64,000 nt of DNA from Sphingobacterium sp. (GCA_031253985.1 JAIRVH010000023.1:1-64000); one strand, 5' to 3'; numbered from the stretch's first letter, positions 18,071 through 27,614 are shown. Program-made: numbers and translations. Notes: generated by a model from the letters alone, not told the origin.

Positions 18071-18105
18071 CCTTAGCTCAATGATCGCTTCTGCTACTTG
18101 TGAAG

Positions 18106-20232
18106 TTATAAAGGTTTTTTTGTTCCAAAGTTGATGATATAGTCGGTCATCACTTTGGCACTTTCATCTTTCACAAAGTCCAGGTCAATTTTAGGCTGGG
18201 ATTTTCCTTCTTCCCAAGCCGGTTTGCCCTGTAATTTCAATAAAGCGTTGATGCGGTCTCTGTTTTTCTTGAGGTTGTCATCTTTTTCTTTCTTGAACTT
18301 GTTCAGCTCCAATGGAATTTTAACATCCTCATCTTTTTGGGCTTCTTCAATATCTTCTTTCAGATACTTATATTCTAATGAGTTTTTAATGCGAGCCTCA
18401 TGCATTGCTTCCAATTTTTTGTCAACAGAAGATAAATCAGCTACTTTCTTAAAATTACTCGATTGGATTTGATCCCAAGGGAGTGCTGATTTTTCCGAGC
18501 TCTCGCCAAATTTCTCTGCAGAGAACTGAGACGGGAATACGATATCAGGTGTAACGCCTTTATGTTGCGTACTACTACCGTTTACACGGTAGAATTTACC
18601 CAATGTAATATTGATCTGTCCATATTGAGGTGCACCTTCTGGGGTATCTGGATCTTTTTCTCCCGATGCTTTTAACAGCAGGCGGCTGGTCGGACTGATA
18701 ACACGTGACATATCGATTGCCGATTGCACAGTTCCTTTACCATAACTTTGAGACCCTAAGATAATTCCTCTACCATAATCTTGGATAGCACCGGCAAAAA
18801 TTTCAGAAGCCGAAGCCGAGAAACGGTTGATCATAATGCCAAGTGGGCCATCCCAGGATACACCAGCATTTTTATCTTCTTCGACATCGATGTTATTTTT
18901 TGTATCCCTTACCTGTACAACTGGACCTTTGTCAATAAATAAACCTGTTAAATCAATTGCTTCCGGTAATGATCCGCCACCATTGAAGCGTAAATCGATG
19001 ACCACAGCATCAACTTTTTCCTGTTTCAAGGTGTCCAGGATTAACCTGACGTCTCTCGTTGTGCTCTTATAATTTGGATCGCGTCTTCTGTAAGCGTCAA
19101 AATCCATGTAGAATTTAGGAATGTTGATGATACCTACCTTATACATTTTTCCGTCTGCACCTTTCACGTTCATGATCTCTTTCTTCGCAGATTCTTCTTC
19201 AACGACGATTTTCTCACGTACTAAGGATACAATGCGCGGATGTGAGTTCATTGGCTGACCCGCAGGTATAATTTTTAGGCGAACAATTGTTCCTTTTGGC
19301 CCTTTGATTTTTGCTACAGCAGCATCCAATCTCCAGCCAATAATATCTTCAAATTCACCATCTTTTCCTTGGGCAACCGCAATGATCTTGTCATTGACGT
19401 GAATGCTCTTGTCTTTGAATATTGGCCCGCCCGGGATAATTTCGAAAATGCTAACGGCCTCGTTATCGACGACAAGTCTTGCTCCGATTCCTTCAAAGGT
19501 ATTGGCCATTCCTTCATTGAAAGCTTGGGCAAAAGAAGGGTTAAAATAAGATGTATGCGGGTCAACAGCATCTGTCAATGCTTGCATCACTACCTGAAAA
19601 GCATCGTTTGCATTTGTTTTCTTCGCCTGCGAGATCAAATTGACATAGCGTTTCTTTAGTGTTTCCACCTGTTTGGTTTTCGCACTGTCGGTCGACTTGC
19701 CACTCGCGGTTTCTAAATTGAGTAGATCGTATTTTACGCGTTTGCGCCATTGGTCGTTGGCCTCATCTGCTGTTTTGAACCAGCCCAATTTTTCACGGTT
19801 AGGTTGGTAATACTCATCCTTTGTATAATCCTGTTTCTTGTCGATTTCTGAAAGCGCATATTGCATTCTGTCCAGGTATCGCTTCGAATAGACATTGAAA
19901 ATATGGAATGCCGCAGAAAGATCGCCATTTTTGATATCCTGTGCAAGATTGTTTCTGTACGCTTGAAATTCATCAATATCCGATTGAAGCAGGTAATTTT
20001 TACCCTGATCCAGACTTTTGATTAGATTATCGTATATGATACCCGATATCGAATCATTCATTTTGACCTTTTTGTAGCTCGCATTTTCCAATAATCCAGA
20101 GACTTCCTTCGCGATGATCTGATGCTGTGTACTTGGTTTCAGTCCTCCATCTTCAGGCAGCGCTACCCGTGGTTTTGAACCACAGGAAACAATGGATACA
20201 ACAAAAAGTGCAAATATGAGTTTCCTAAACAT
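18106..20232 (-). CDS. prc: Carboxy-terminal processing protease (Prc/Tsp type), lipoprotein
   Basis: About 708 residues. A lipoprotein signal MFRKLIFALFVVSIVSC suggests lipid attachment at the Cys, which fixes the start at 20232; an in-frame ATG at 20256 adds eight residues. An N-terminal helical domain precedes a PDZ domain (EIIPGGPIFKDKSIHVNDKIIAVA), then the S41 catalytic core with Ser in FSASASEIFAGAIQDYG and Lys in GSQSYGKGTVQS. The long C-terminal helical region resembles Tsp of E. coli. It cleaves proteins from their C-termini in the periplasm, including envelope and murein-processing substrates. It is a single gene with its own terminator. Confidence 0.92.
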   Translation of the reverse strand: MFRKLIFALFVVSIVSCGSKPRVALPEDGGLKPSTQHQIIAKEVSGLLENASYKKVKMNDSISGIIYDNLIKSLDQGKNYLLQSDIDEFQAYRNNLAQDIKNGDLSAAFHIFNVYSKRYLDRMQYALSEIDKKQDYTKDEYYQPNREKLGWFKTADEANDQWRKRVKYDLLNLETASGKSTDSAKTKQVETLKKRYVNLISQAKKTNANDAFQVVMQALTDAVDPHTSYFNPSFAQAFNEGMANTFEGIGARLVVDNEAVSIFEIIPGGPIFKDKSIHVNDKIIAVAQGKDGEFEDIIGWRLDAAVAKIKGPKGTIVRLKIIPAGQPMNSHPRIVSLVREKIVVEEESAKKEIMNVKGADGKMYKVGIINIPKFYMDFDAYRRRDPNYKSTTRDVRLILDTLKQEKVDAVVIDLRFNGGGSLPEAIDLTGLFIDKGPVVQVRDTKNNIDVEEDKNAGVSWDGPLGIMINRFSASASEIFAGAIQDYGRGIILGSQSYGKGTVQSAIDMSRVISPTSRLLLKASGEKDPDTPEGAPQYGQINITLGKFYRVNGSSTQHKGVTPDIVFPSQFSAEKFGESSEKSALPWDQIQSSNFKKVADLSSVDKKLEAMHEARIKNSLEYKYLKEDIEEAQKDEDVKIPLELNKFKKEKDDNLKKNRDRINALLKLQGKPAWEEGKSQPKIDLDFVKDESAKVMTDYIINFGTKKPL

Positions 20233-20438
20233 ATTTTCGACGGTTTTAATAATCATTCTTTTTAAAAAATATTCAGCTCTTACTGATAAGCGTCCTAATT
20301 TAGTGAAATTCGTAGCACATTATCGAAGAATCTAAAAATTTATTTGATTTATCCTTTAATATTTACAAAAAGCTTAAAATCGCTTTGTGAGCTGCTCTTT
20401 CAACAGACCAATGGAAGAGGCAGATTGTTTTAACTGTT

Positions 20439-21542
20439 TTAATTGTACAGTTCATTTTTCAACTGTGTATAGGCTTTATAGGTCTGATCAGCCGATGGGT
20501 AGTCTTTTAGAACGAGGTATACCTCACCAAGTTTGTCCAGGATAGCGAGCGACAGTTGTTTATTATTTTCATCTGAAGCCAATTCTGCCGCCTGTACAAA
20601 CTCTTTGATTGCCACTTTGTAATTACCATCTTTTTGTTTGGAGGAGGCCAGCAGGTATTCAATTTCAGCGAGCTCGCTGCTCAATTTTTTTGCATTGGCC
20701 AAGTCGCGTGCCTGAAGCAGAAACCATTGGGCCTCGGTCAATTTATTCTGTTTAAAATAAATTTCAGCGAGCATTTCCCAGGCAAAAATTTTCCCTTCAT
20801 AGGCTTTAGCCTTATTGAATAGGGGGATTGCGCTGCGGATAATATTATTTTCGGCAGCTTTATAATTTCCCTGACCTGCTCGGGCCATGGCAATTAAAAG
20901 CCAGGCATTGGCCTGCTCCGCATAGCTTTTGCTCGTCATCGCATAGGTATGATAATTTTGTGCGCTCTCCTCGGCGCGTACAAAGTCTCCACTATACAGC
21001 TGAAAATTGCTGATGTTCATATTGATGGTAGCGATATCATCCCTGTTGTCGGTACGATTTGCCAGGGAAAGTGCCTGATATAGAAATTTTGAAGCATTGC
21101 TGCTATCGTTATTTTTAATGGAAAATAAGGCCGCTTCATTCGATAGGGCATAGCCCGCAATCCAATTTTGCGCTTTTTTCTGGCCTTCAATTGCATCGTT
21201 CCAGCTATTCGCTGTAGATGGCAAGGGATTCATTAAATATTGAAAATGTCCCAGGTTATTGGTGCTCCGTAGTTGCAATAGTAGTCGCTGGAGCAGGAGC
21301 CGCCTTGCAATTTCTTTGCTGAACGATTTCTTGTCCGCATAATTCTCTGCCAATATTTCATTAGCGGTTTTCGGTGGCGGTAAAAAATAGACCTCGGGAC
21401 CAATCCCCTTAAATGAAGCATCGTATTTTTTTATTGCGCCGGTATAATCCATGTCTGCGTTTTGCGCCATAACCTGACTAGGTATATTCATGGACATTGC
21501 CAGGATGGTAAATATGGAGATCCAGTATTTTGTCATTCTCAT
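20439..21542 (-). CDS. Secreted tetratricopeptide-repeat protein
   Basis: The 367-residue protein has a signal peptide (residues 1-26, SQVMA-Q) and a body made of TPR-like helical pairs, for example AYEGKIFAWEMLAEIYFKQ, AQWFLLQARDLANA and AILDKLGEVYLVLKDYPSA near the C-terminus. TPRs mediate protein contacts; no catalytic motif is visible. It lies upstream of prc on the same strand, but a gap of about 200 nt makes an operon uncertain. ATG at 21536 is an equally possible start. I cannot name a specific function. Confidence 0.75.
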   Translation of the reverse strand: MRMTKYWISIFTILAMSMNIPSQVMAQNADMDYTGAIKKYDASFKGIGPEVYFLPPPKTANEILAENYADKKSFSKEIARRLLLQRLLLQLRSTNNLGHFQYLMNPLPSTANSWNDAIEGQKKAQNWIAGYALSNEAALFSIKNNDSSNASKFLYQALSLANRTDNRDDIATINMNISNFQLYSGDFVRAEESAQNYHTYAMTSKSYAEQANAWLLIAMARAGQGNYKAAENNIIRSAIPLFNKAKAYEGKIFAWEMLAEIYFKQNKLTEAQWFLLQARDLANAKKLSSELAEIEYLLASSKQKDGNYKVAIKEFVQAAELASDENNKQLSLAILDKLGEVYLVLKDYPSADQTYKAYTQLKNELYN

Positions 21543-21571
21543 AAAAGATTACGTTATCATTAACGTCTACA

Positions 21572-21601
21572 TAAATTTAGCTAAAGGGCATATTTGAGCA
21601 A
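21572..21601 (-). promoter_or_regulatory. Promoter of the TPR gene
   Basis: On the minus strand, TTG (21601-21599), a 19-nt spacer and TAAATTTA (21579-21572) form a near-consensus Bacteroidota promoter (final A instead of G). It ends 29 nt before the ATG. Confidence 0.5.
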
Positions 21602-21844
21602 TCTACTACCTGATTCGATAAACCAGTACGTTCGGTTATGCGCTGCCAAAAGCAATTTACATATATCATAGAGCAAATATGACGAAAAATTGTGTGAAAA
21701 AATGTTAAAGTACTATCGGGCGTTGAATGCTGACCATTAAAATTATGCTGATGAAAGCTTGAAGCTTATCGCTTTACCGTACGGTTTGTCGAAGGTCTTG
21801 GATGATTAAAGCTAAAATATTTAGTCGCTGTGCCGTTTAATTTT

Positions 21845-21852
21845 TAACTTTG
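21845..21852 (+). promoter_or_regulatory. rarA promoter -7 element, implying a very short or absent leader
   Basis: TAACTTTG is an exact TAnnTTTG element that ends only 4 nt before the rarA ATG at 21857. With the usual spacing, transcription would begin at or next to the start codon. Confidence 0.55.
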
Positions 21853-21856
21853 TGTT

Positions 21857-23137
21857 ATGGCGACACGAATTCCATTAGCAGAACGACTTAGACCGCGGCA
21901 ATTGAGCGATTATGTGGGACAACAACATATTGTGGGCCCAGATGCAGTACTCTACCATGCGATCCAGCAAAAGAATATTCCTTCCATGATTCTGTGGGGT
22001 CCTCCGGGCGTAGGAAAAACAAGTTTGGCCTTGCTGATCGCAAGAGAGCTTGACCGGCCTTTCTTTTCACTAAGTGCGATTCAGGCAGGGGTGAAAGATA
22101 TTCGTGAAGTCATCGAAAAAGCCGAACGGCTGATGAACTTTAATCAGGATCAGCCCATTTTATTTATTGATGAGATTCACCGCTTTTCCAAGTCACAGCA
22201 AGATTCCCTTTTGGGGGCCGTTGAGCGGGGTCTGGTGACACTTATTGGTGCTACGACAGAAAACCCCTCATTCGAGGTCATTTCGGCCTTGCTCTCGCGT
22301 TGTCAGGTGTATGTTCTGGAGCATCTTTCAGAACAAGATCTCATCGGGTTGATTCAAAAAGCATTGCACGAAGATGAATACTTACAAAAGCAGGCTATTG
22401 TAGTAGAAGAATATGAAGCCTTACTGCGGCTTTCTGGTGGTGATGCACGTAAACTGTTGAATGTCCTGGAACTGGTTATCAACGCGTCTGTGTTACATAA
22501 AGAGCCGATTACCAATGCTTTTGTCCTGAAACAGGTGCAGCAAAACATGGCTATTTATGACAAGGCGGGGGAGCAACATTACGATATTATATCCGCTTTT
22601 ATCAAATCCATCCGCGGGTCCGATCCGAACGCAGCGGTATATTGGCTTGCGCGGATGATTGAAGGCGGCGAGGATCCATCCTTTATTGCACGGCGGCTAT
22701 TGATTTTGGCTTCTGAAGACATCGGCAATGCCAATCCTAATGCCTTACTGTTGGCCAACAACTGTTTTCAGGCAGTGAATGTCATTGGATGGCCCGAATC
22801 ACGTATTATTCTTTCGCAGACGGTGATCTATCTGGCTACCTCGGTCAAAAGTAATGCATCTTACGAGGCAATCAATAAAGCACAGGCCTTAGTGAAACAA
22901 ACGGGAGACCTATCGGTCCCTTTGCACATCCGTAATGCACCGACCAAATTGATGAAGGACTTAAATTATGGCGCCGAATACAAGTATGCACATGCCTATC
23001 CGGGTAACTTTGTCGTGCAGGAATTTCTTCCCAAGGAAATCAGTGGCGTCAAATTGTATGAGCCGGGTCAGAATTCGCAGGAGGAAAAATTGAGGCAGAG
23101 CCTACGGGACAAATGGAAGGAAAAATATAAATATTAA
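21857..23137 (+). CDS. rarA: Replication-associated recombination protein A (AAA ATPase)
   Basis: The 426-residue protein (also MgsA/WRNIP1 family) has Walker A GPPGVGKTS near residues 48-56, Walker B ILFIDEIHRF and sensor GATTENPSF. It has the C-terminal tetramerisation region with the family motif SDPNAAVYWLARMIEGGEDP. It acts at stalled replication forks with SSB and RecA. The start is fixed by the conserved opening RIPLAERLRPRQLSDYVGQ; the next in-frame Met lies just before Walker A and would cut off this conserved part. The promoter lies so close that a leaderless mRNA is likely. The next gene follows after 68 nt with its own promoter. Confidence 0.95.
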   Translation: MATRIPLAERLRPRQLSDYVGQQHIVGPDAVLYHAIQQKNIPSMILWGPPGVGKTSLALLIARELDRPFFSLSAIQAGVKDIREVIEKAERLMNFNQDQPILFIDEIHRFSKSQQDSLLGAVERGLVTLIGATTENPSFEVISALLSRCQVYVLEHLSEQDLIGLIQKALHEDEYLQKQAIVVEEYEALLRLSGGDARKLLNVLELVINASVLHKEPITNAFVLKQVQQNMAIYDKAGEQHYDIISAFIKSIRGSDPNAAVYWLARMIEGGEDPSFIARRLLILASEDIGNANPNALLLANNCFQAVNVIGWPESRIILSQTVIYLATSVKSNASYEAINKAQALVKQTGDLSVPLHIRNAPTKLMKDLNYGAEYKYAHAYPGNFVVQEFLPKEISGVKLYEPGQNSQEEKLRQSLRDKWKEKYKY

Positions 23138-23155
23138 AGCTTGCGTGTTTTTTTA

Positions 23156-23186
23156 TTGTGGATCGGCTTAAATTATTTATGTTTGT
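23156..23186 (+). promoter_or_regulatory. Promoter of the S41 lipoprotein protease gene
   Basis: TTG (23156-23158), a 20-nt spacer and TATGTTTG (23179-23186) form a canonical Bacteroidota promoter. It ends 19 nt before the ATG at 23206 and supports that start over a GTG at 23158. Confidence 0.7.
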
Positions 23187-23205
23187 TTTTACAAATGTTT
23201 CAACT

Positions 23206-24702
23206 ATGAACTTAGCGCCTTTAAAACAAACAGGACGTTTGGCTGCCCTGGCACTGACCGGACTTTTAGTCTTCTCCTGTAAAAAGGATACACCCAAACC
23301 AGAGCCGGAACCCGAGCCAACGGTTCGCACCGAAGCGCAGCTGATTAAGGATGATATCTACAAGTATTATAAACTATATTCCCTTTGGGACAAATCCATT
23401 CCTGATTATACGAAAGATCCTTCCCAATTTACGGATAAATATGGTTCGGCAGATTTGGTACTCGACGCACTGAAGAAGATGACACCAGCACATGCGGCTT
23501 ATCCAAACGGGGTCTTTGACCGATTTTCCTATATGCTGGGACTAGATGGCTACAATACAGGAACAACGGCTTCAGGTAGGCTTAAAATGGATACGAACGA
23601 CGGGTACGGTCTTTATTTTCAGTTTGGGACAGAAGACGGTAAAATTGCTTTTCCCATTATCTATTTTGTAGAAGGCGGTTCACCCGCGCAAAGAGCAGGT
23701 TTAAAACGTTCGGATTATATTACTGCTGTAGGTAATGACACAGATTATTCATTGGCTGTAACGTGTGAGGGCGAGAATTGTAGCTTTAATAGAGGCGATA
23801 TGGATAAAATTCAGAATAAACTGAATGCTGCCCTGGACGCGGGTACACTTAAGTTGCAGGTGAAACATCAGGACGGGACAACTACGACTAAAGATCTTAC
23901 TTATGCGAATGGTTATACCATTGATCCCATTTATAAAGATTCCGTCTATACCTACAACGGAAACAACGTAGGTTATCTTGCCTTATCATCTTTTGAAGAG
24001 ATTGAAAATAATAATGTCAATCAACGAAAGATCGATGCCGCTTTTGAAAAATTCCAGAGTCAGCAGATTAAAAGTTTAATTGTTGATTTGCGCTACAATG
24101 GCGGTGGTTATGTGGATGCTTCTGCTTATGTTGCCGACAAGATTGGGGGAGACATAACGAAAGGAAAGCTGATGCTAACCTATGAGGTGAACGATTATAT
24201 TAAAGCTACTCCGAGCCTCAATAAGATGTTTCAGGATACAAAATTTGAGGGTAAGAGCAATTTAAACTTAAATAAAGTCTATTTCTTGGTGAGCGACCGT
24301 ACAGCATCGGCGGCGGAAATGTTAATTAATGTGCTCAAGCCCTATTTTCATGTACAGCTTATAGCCTCCGGTAAGCGTACGTACGGTAAACCCGTAGGTT
24401 TCTTTGAGCAGGTTGTGCAAAATAAAGTATCTTTTTGGCCAGTGTCCTTTCTGTTGAAAAATTCAGCGGATTTTTCGGACTATTGGGATGGTTTTGTACC
24501 CGATAAAAGCAATATCACCGATTATGTATTTGTCGACGTAGGTGATAAGAAAGAAACGATGTTGGCAACCGCATTGAATGAGGCAGCACCGGGTATTACA
24601 ACCAAAGCTTCTATCAATGCCGTCAGCCGAAAGGGTTATCGTACGCTTAACCAAGGAGAGGTCAATATACGGCCGGATCGTGGGTTGATCAAGAAACGCT
24701 AA
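23206..24702 (+). CDS. S41-family peptidase, lipoprotein
   Basis: The 498-residue protein has a lipoprotein signal ending LVFSC (Cys at about residue 25), followed by a Pro/Glu linker (repeated PEPEPEP). A helical region leads to a PDZ-like segment (GGSPAQRAGLKRSDYITAVG) and the S41 core: VDLRYNGGGYVD, then catalytic Ser in SDRTASAAEML and Lys in GKRTYGKPVG. It differs from Prc at 18106 in size and in lacking the long C-terminal helical domain. It is probably a surface or periplasmic protease, substrate unknown. A 3'-terminal hairpin follows. This is the second S41 enzyme within 7 kb. Confidence 0.88.
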   Translation: MNLAPLKQTGRLAALALTGLLVFSCKKDTPKPEPEPEPTVRTEAQLIKDDIYKYYKLYSLWDKSIPDYTKDPSQFTDKYGSADLVLDALKKMTPAHAAYPNGVFDRFSYMLGLDGYNTGTTASGRLKMDTNDGYGLYFQFGTEDGKIAFPIIYFVEGGSPAQRAGLKRSDYITAVGNDTDYSLAVTCEGENCSFNRGDMDKIQNKLNAALDAGTLKLQVKHQDGTTTTKDLTYANGYTIDPIYKDSVYTYNGNNVGYLALSSFEEIENNNVNQRKIDAAFEKFQSQQIKSLIVDLRYNGGGYVDASAYVADKIGGDITKGKLMLTYEVNDYIKATPSLNKMFQDTKFEGKSNLNLNKVYFLVSDRTASAAEMLINVLKPYFHVQLIASGKRTYGKPVGFFEQVVQNKVSFWPVSFLLKNSADFSDYWDGFVPDKSNITDYVFVDVGDKKETMLATALNEAAPGITTKASINAVSRKGYRTLNQGEVNIRPDRGLIKKR

Positions 24703-24725
24703 TCCAGACGTCAATCAAAAGATAG

Positions 24726-24775
24726 CCATAAAAAATCCCCCAATTGTCGACGAGACTTTGGGGGATTTTTTATGG
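24726..24775. terminator. Terminator after the S41 lipoprotein gene
   Basis: A perfect 18-bp stem (24726-24743 with 24758-24775) encloses a 14-nt loop. The CCCCC/GGGGG core is bordered by runs of six A and six T, so it may act in both directions between convergent genes. Confidence 0.88.
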
Positions 24776-24821
24776 GTTATTCGTTTTTTGAAAGTGTGAA
24801 ATCTTATCGGTTCAGAAAGAA

Positions 24822-24873
24822 CTTTCTTTTGTTTTTATCGCCTGCTGGTGACTGCGAAATCAAGAAGGTTTTA
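24822..24873 (+). repeat. Dispersed intergenic repeat, copy B
   Basis: It contains TTTTATCGCCTGCTGGTGA, then CTGCGAAATCAAGAAGG and TTTTATTC. Its last bases run into the stop codon of the minus-strand kinase-like gene. Confidence 0.6.
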
Positions 24874-25788
24874 TTCGTTGGGAAATAGAGCCGAGTGGCA
24901 TAGTTCTGCCGCAGCAGCATCGGGTAAGCATTTTAAATAACCTACAGGAACCTGAGCGATGATTTTCTCCAGAATGGTATTCATCGTTGAGAACAACTCC
25001 TTGTTCCATCGTATGGAAGTACAGCTGGGCAATACCGCGATAAAACCTTTAAGGCCATTCTGCCACTCAAACTCATTCATTGGAGCCTGTTGCAGGCGAA
25101 CAAATCCTTGCAATGGCAGCTGTTCGTTTTTATAACATGGCGTCTTGCCGCTCCAAGGTGTCCCATAAATTAACACCCCTTTATCGGTTATGCGAATGGC
25201 AGGATTATCATCGTTAAGTAAGACGGTATTTGGAATATGTTGTAACCAAAGGCGGCTATGGGTGCTTTTGCCTGTACCACTCTTGCCCAGAAAAGCGACC
25301 CCTCTACCTGCATGATTTGCCACAGAAGCATGGATCATAATGGTTTGGTGTAGTAGGCTAGCCTGTCCAAAGATCATCATCGCCATCCAGGTAATGACAC
25401 CCGTCTGCTCATCCGCTGTGCTCTCAGGAACATAGAGTAGCGAATGTTCAAAGTTTCGGTCACTTTGTAGATACCAGGCGGCATTGCCCTGTTCGTTGAT
25501 AATTGTCGTTATAAAAGTATCCTCTTTTTCATAAAAGCGAAACCGGTCTCCCCATGCAATAGATTCGTCTGTGCGAAGTATACCCTTATCCTCAGGTATC
25601 GGTGCTTTTGATAAACTGACCGTGATGCTAATATCTGTTGTGTCTGCGGAGTCTAGCCATTGGAAGTCCCGGAATGAAGGCAGAAGCTGTGCCAGGGGAT
25701 AGTCTGCGGGATGATTAAATTCCAATACCAATTCCGCTATGCGGTAGCGTGTCTGGGATAATTCGGATGATTTCGTCAAATTCATGTC
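24871..25788 (-). CDS. HPr-kinase-like protein of a PqqD/ABC-exporter locus
   Basis: About 305 residues from ATG 25788 (338 from ATG 25887). The core is HprK/PEPCK-like: a P-loop in FLGKSGTGKSTHSRLW, Asp-Asp in LLNDDNPAIR and GTPWSGKTPCY. True HPr kinases carry an N-terminal domain and a PTS partner, and neither is seen here. Similar proteins accompany PqqD-like proteins and ABC exporters in lasso-peptide and related RiPP loci. The 25788 start is preferred because the same leader AAATAATTATTTA precedes both this ATG and that of the PqqD gene. It is the last gene of its minus-strand operon, 188 nt (or 89 nt) after the ABC gene. The substrate is unknown. Confidence 0.72.
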   Translation of the reverse strand, partial: DMNLTKSSELSQTRYRIAELVLEFNHPADYPLAQLLPSFRDFQWLDSADTTDISITVSLSKAPIPEDKGILRTDESIAWGDRFRFYEKEDTFITTIINEQGNAAWYLQSDRNFEHSLLYVPESTADEQTGVITWMAMMIFGQASLLHQTIMIHASVANHAGRGVAFLGKSGTGKSTHSRLWLQHIPNTVLLNDDNPAIRITDKGVLIYGTPWSGKTPCYKNEQLPLQGFVRLQQAPMNEFEWQNGLKGFIAVLPSCTSIRWNKELFSTMNTILEKIIAQVPVGYLKCLPDAAAAELCHSALFPNE

Positions 25789-25976
25789 TAAATAATTATT
25801 TCTCGGGCTCGCTATGCCCGATTTGTCTTTTAAAAATTCGTTAGAAAAGCCGGTATACTCTATTTTTTCGTTATTTCTGTATTTCAATCCCGCTGTTGGC
25901 GGCTATATTTTTGCGCTCCATCGGGATAATATCCCACTCGATTGGTTGCTGTCCTTTTTGTATGCCCGAACAAATT

Positions 25977-27614
25977 TTAGTCTAGATAGATACGTTGTTG
26001 GCATTTTTCGGCCAGGTTCAGGTCATGTGTGACAAACAAACAGATTTTGTGCTTTCCATGTGTTAATAGCCGCTGTATTAAAGTATCTGAGGTGGTCTTA
26101 TCCAATGCAGAGGTCACCTCATCAAAGAGCCAGATATCGCCGTCGTGCATGAGTGCGCGAGCGATAGCAACCCGCTGTGCCTGCCCTTCAGATAAGCCTA
26201 TGCCAGATTCACCGACAACTGTATCGATTCCGTCGGGGAGGTCAAATACAAATTCTGCACAGGCCAGCCAAAGTGCTTTTTGCATGTCCATTGCCCCTTC
26301 TTCTTTGACATGAAGCAGCAGATTCTCACGAATAGTTCCACTAAAGAGCGAATTCCCCTGCGGAATATACGCGAGGTTGATCCGATGGCTGGCCGTTAGC
26401 GGCCTTACACCATCCCTGTCTACAAGGGAGATTTCCCCCTTTTCGGCTTTAAGCAGTGCCAGGAGCAAACGGATCAATGTTGTTTTCCCTTTTCCACTTG
26501 GTCCGATGATAGCGGTTGGCTCACCTGCTTTTAGGGAAAGGTTCAAATTTTGTAAAACCCACTTATCTTCATAACGGAAAGAGAGCTCGCTGATCCGGAG
26601 CTCCTGTGTCTCGTGGAGGCGTTGCGGTGTTACCTGAAGTTCGATCTCGCCGGCCTGTAGTTCCAGTAGACGGTCTGCAGAGACGCGGAACCGGACAAAG
26701 CCCGGAATATAGGCAATCAATGCGAGAATAGGCGATTGTATCCGTGCAACCAATTGCAGGAAAGCAGTCATCGTACCAAATGAAATCTGGCCCGACTGCA
26801 ATCGGTAAATCCCCCAGATAAAGGCAACCAAATAACCTGCGTTCATGGCTACTTTCATGGCGCCCTGCGTATAGGTTGAAAAGTTGAGCTGACGTATTTT
26901 CAACAAGAATAATTGATGCTGGCTCGCCAGGAGTTTCTCCCTTCTTTTAGGAAAGATGCCCATTGCCCGAATGAGCAGACGAAAACGCAGGTTTTCCTGC
27001 AGCACCTTTGAAAAGTTGCTTTCCTCCTCCTTGACCTCCTTGCTGAGCTTGCGCATTTTGCGGAAGTATAATTTTGAAAATATAAATAAGGGAGATATGG
27101 CCAGGATCATCAGCGCCAGCATGGGATCCATATACCATAGAAAACCGACGGATGCCAATAGCTGGATCGTGGTCAATAGAAAAGACAAGAATGTATTGGC
27201 GATGGTATTGGCAACTTCTTCACAGTCTGTTTGGATGCGGATCTGAATATCGCCTGTATGCCAATTTTTGATTAATTTCCATACCGAGAGCATTTGAGTA
27301 TCGAGCATCGTTCGCTGTAATTGAAGTGTGAGCATTAGCTTGATCTGCTCCATCATGCGACCCGAATAGCCCTTGATGCCGACGTTTAATGCAATACTTC
27401 CAACGATACCAATAAGCAGCCATTTTAGCGGCAGATCCCCAGGGGAGGTGGCGGTGTCAACAGCCTTTTTGGATAAAAATACAAAGGCGAGGGAAAGCCC
27501 GATGCAGATCAGTTCCAGGATGAAATAAAGGAACAACTTGCCTCGGTACCCTTGGGTGATCGACCAAGCCCAGCGTAGATGTTGCTTCAGGCTGTTGTTG
27601 TTCATTTCATACAA
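25977..27614 (-). CDS. ABC exporter (membrane and ATPase domains fused)
   Basis: The 545-residue half-transporter has about six membrane helices in residues 20-300 and an ABC domain in 325-545. Walker A is GPSGKGKTT (Lys where many have Ser or Cys), the signature is LSEGQAQRVAIARAL, and Walker B is IWLFDEVTSALD. No N-terminal C39 peptidase domain is present, so it would not cut a leader peptide itself. Residues 1-3 may be extra, since ATG 27605 is also possible. It lies between the PqqD and kinase-like genes on the same strand, as in peptide-export or RiPP clusters. The cargo is not identified. Confidence 0.85.
   Translation of the reverse strand: MYEMNNNSLKQHLRWAWSITQGYRGKLFLYFILELICIGLSLAFVFLSKKAVDTATSPGDLPLKWLLIGIVGSIALNVGIKGYSGRMMEQIKLMLTLQLQRTMLDTQMLSVWKLIKNWHTGDIQIRIQTDCEEVANTIANTFLSFLLTTIQLLASVGFLWYMDPMLALMILAISPLFIFSKLYFRKMRKLSKEVKEEESNFSKVLQENLRFRLLIRAMGIFPKRREKLLASQHQLFLLKIRQLNFSTYTQGAMKVAMNAGYLVAFIWGIYRLQSGQISFGTMTAFLQLVARIQSPILALIAYIPGFVRFRVSADRLLELQAGEIELQVTPQRLHETQELRISELSFRYEDKWVLQNLNLSLKAGEPTAIIGPSGKGKTTLIRLLLALLKAEKGEISLVDRDGVRPLTASHRINLAYIPQGNSLFSGTIRENLLLHVKEEGAMDMQKALWLACAEFVFDLPDGIDTVVGESGIGLSEGQAQRVAIARALMHDGDIWLFDEVTSALDKTTSDTLIQRLLTHGKHKICLFVTHDLNLAEKCQQRIYLD

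Larger units (their letters stand above)
17767..18105. other. Intergenic region between prc and second usp gene
   Basis: This 339-nt gap lies between the prc stop and the usp start, both on the minus strand. It contains the prc terminator (18038-18070) and the inverted copy E of the dispersed repeat. The part next to the usp start is AT-rich. No gene is supported. Confidence 0.6.
21543..21856. other. Divergent intergenic region between TPR gene and rarA
   Basis: This 314-nt region holds both promoters. The middle (21660-21800) has no gene and no strong hairpin. A stretch near 21765-21800 weakly recalls the dispersed repeat but was not accepted as a copy. Confidence 0.55.

Noticed and set aside
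18082..18118. Possible sixth copy of the dispersed repeat (ATCGCT, then GTGAAGT and AAAGG with a T run)
   Set aside because: Several bases are missing in the core and it overlaps the prc coding end; match too weak to count.
21765..21800. Stretch recalling the dispersed repeat upstream of rarA
   Set aside because: Only ATCGCT and CGAAGGTC agree; spacing and core do not.
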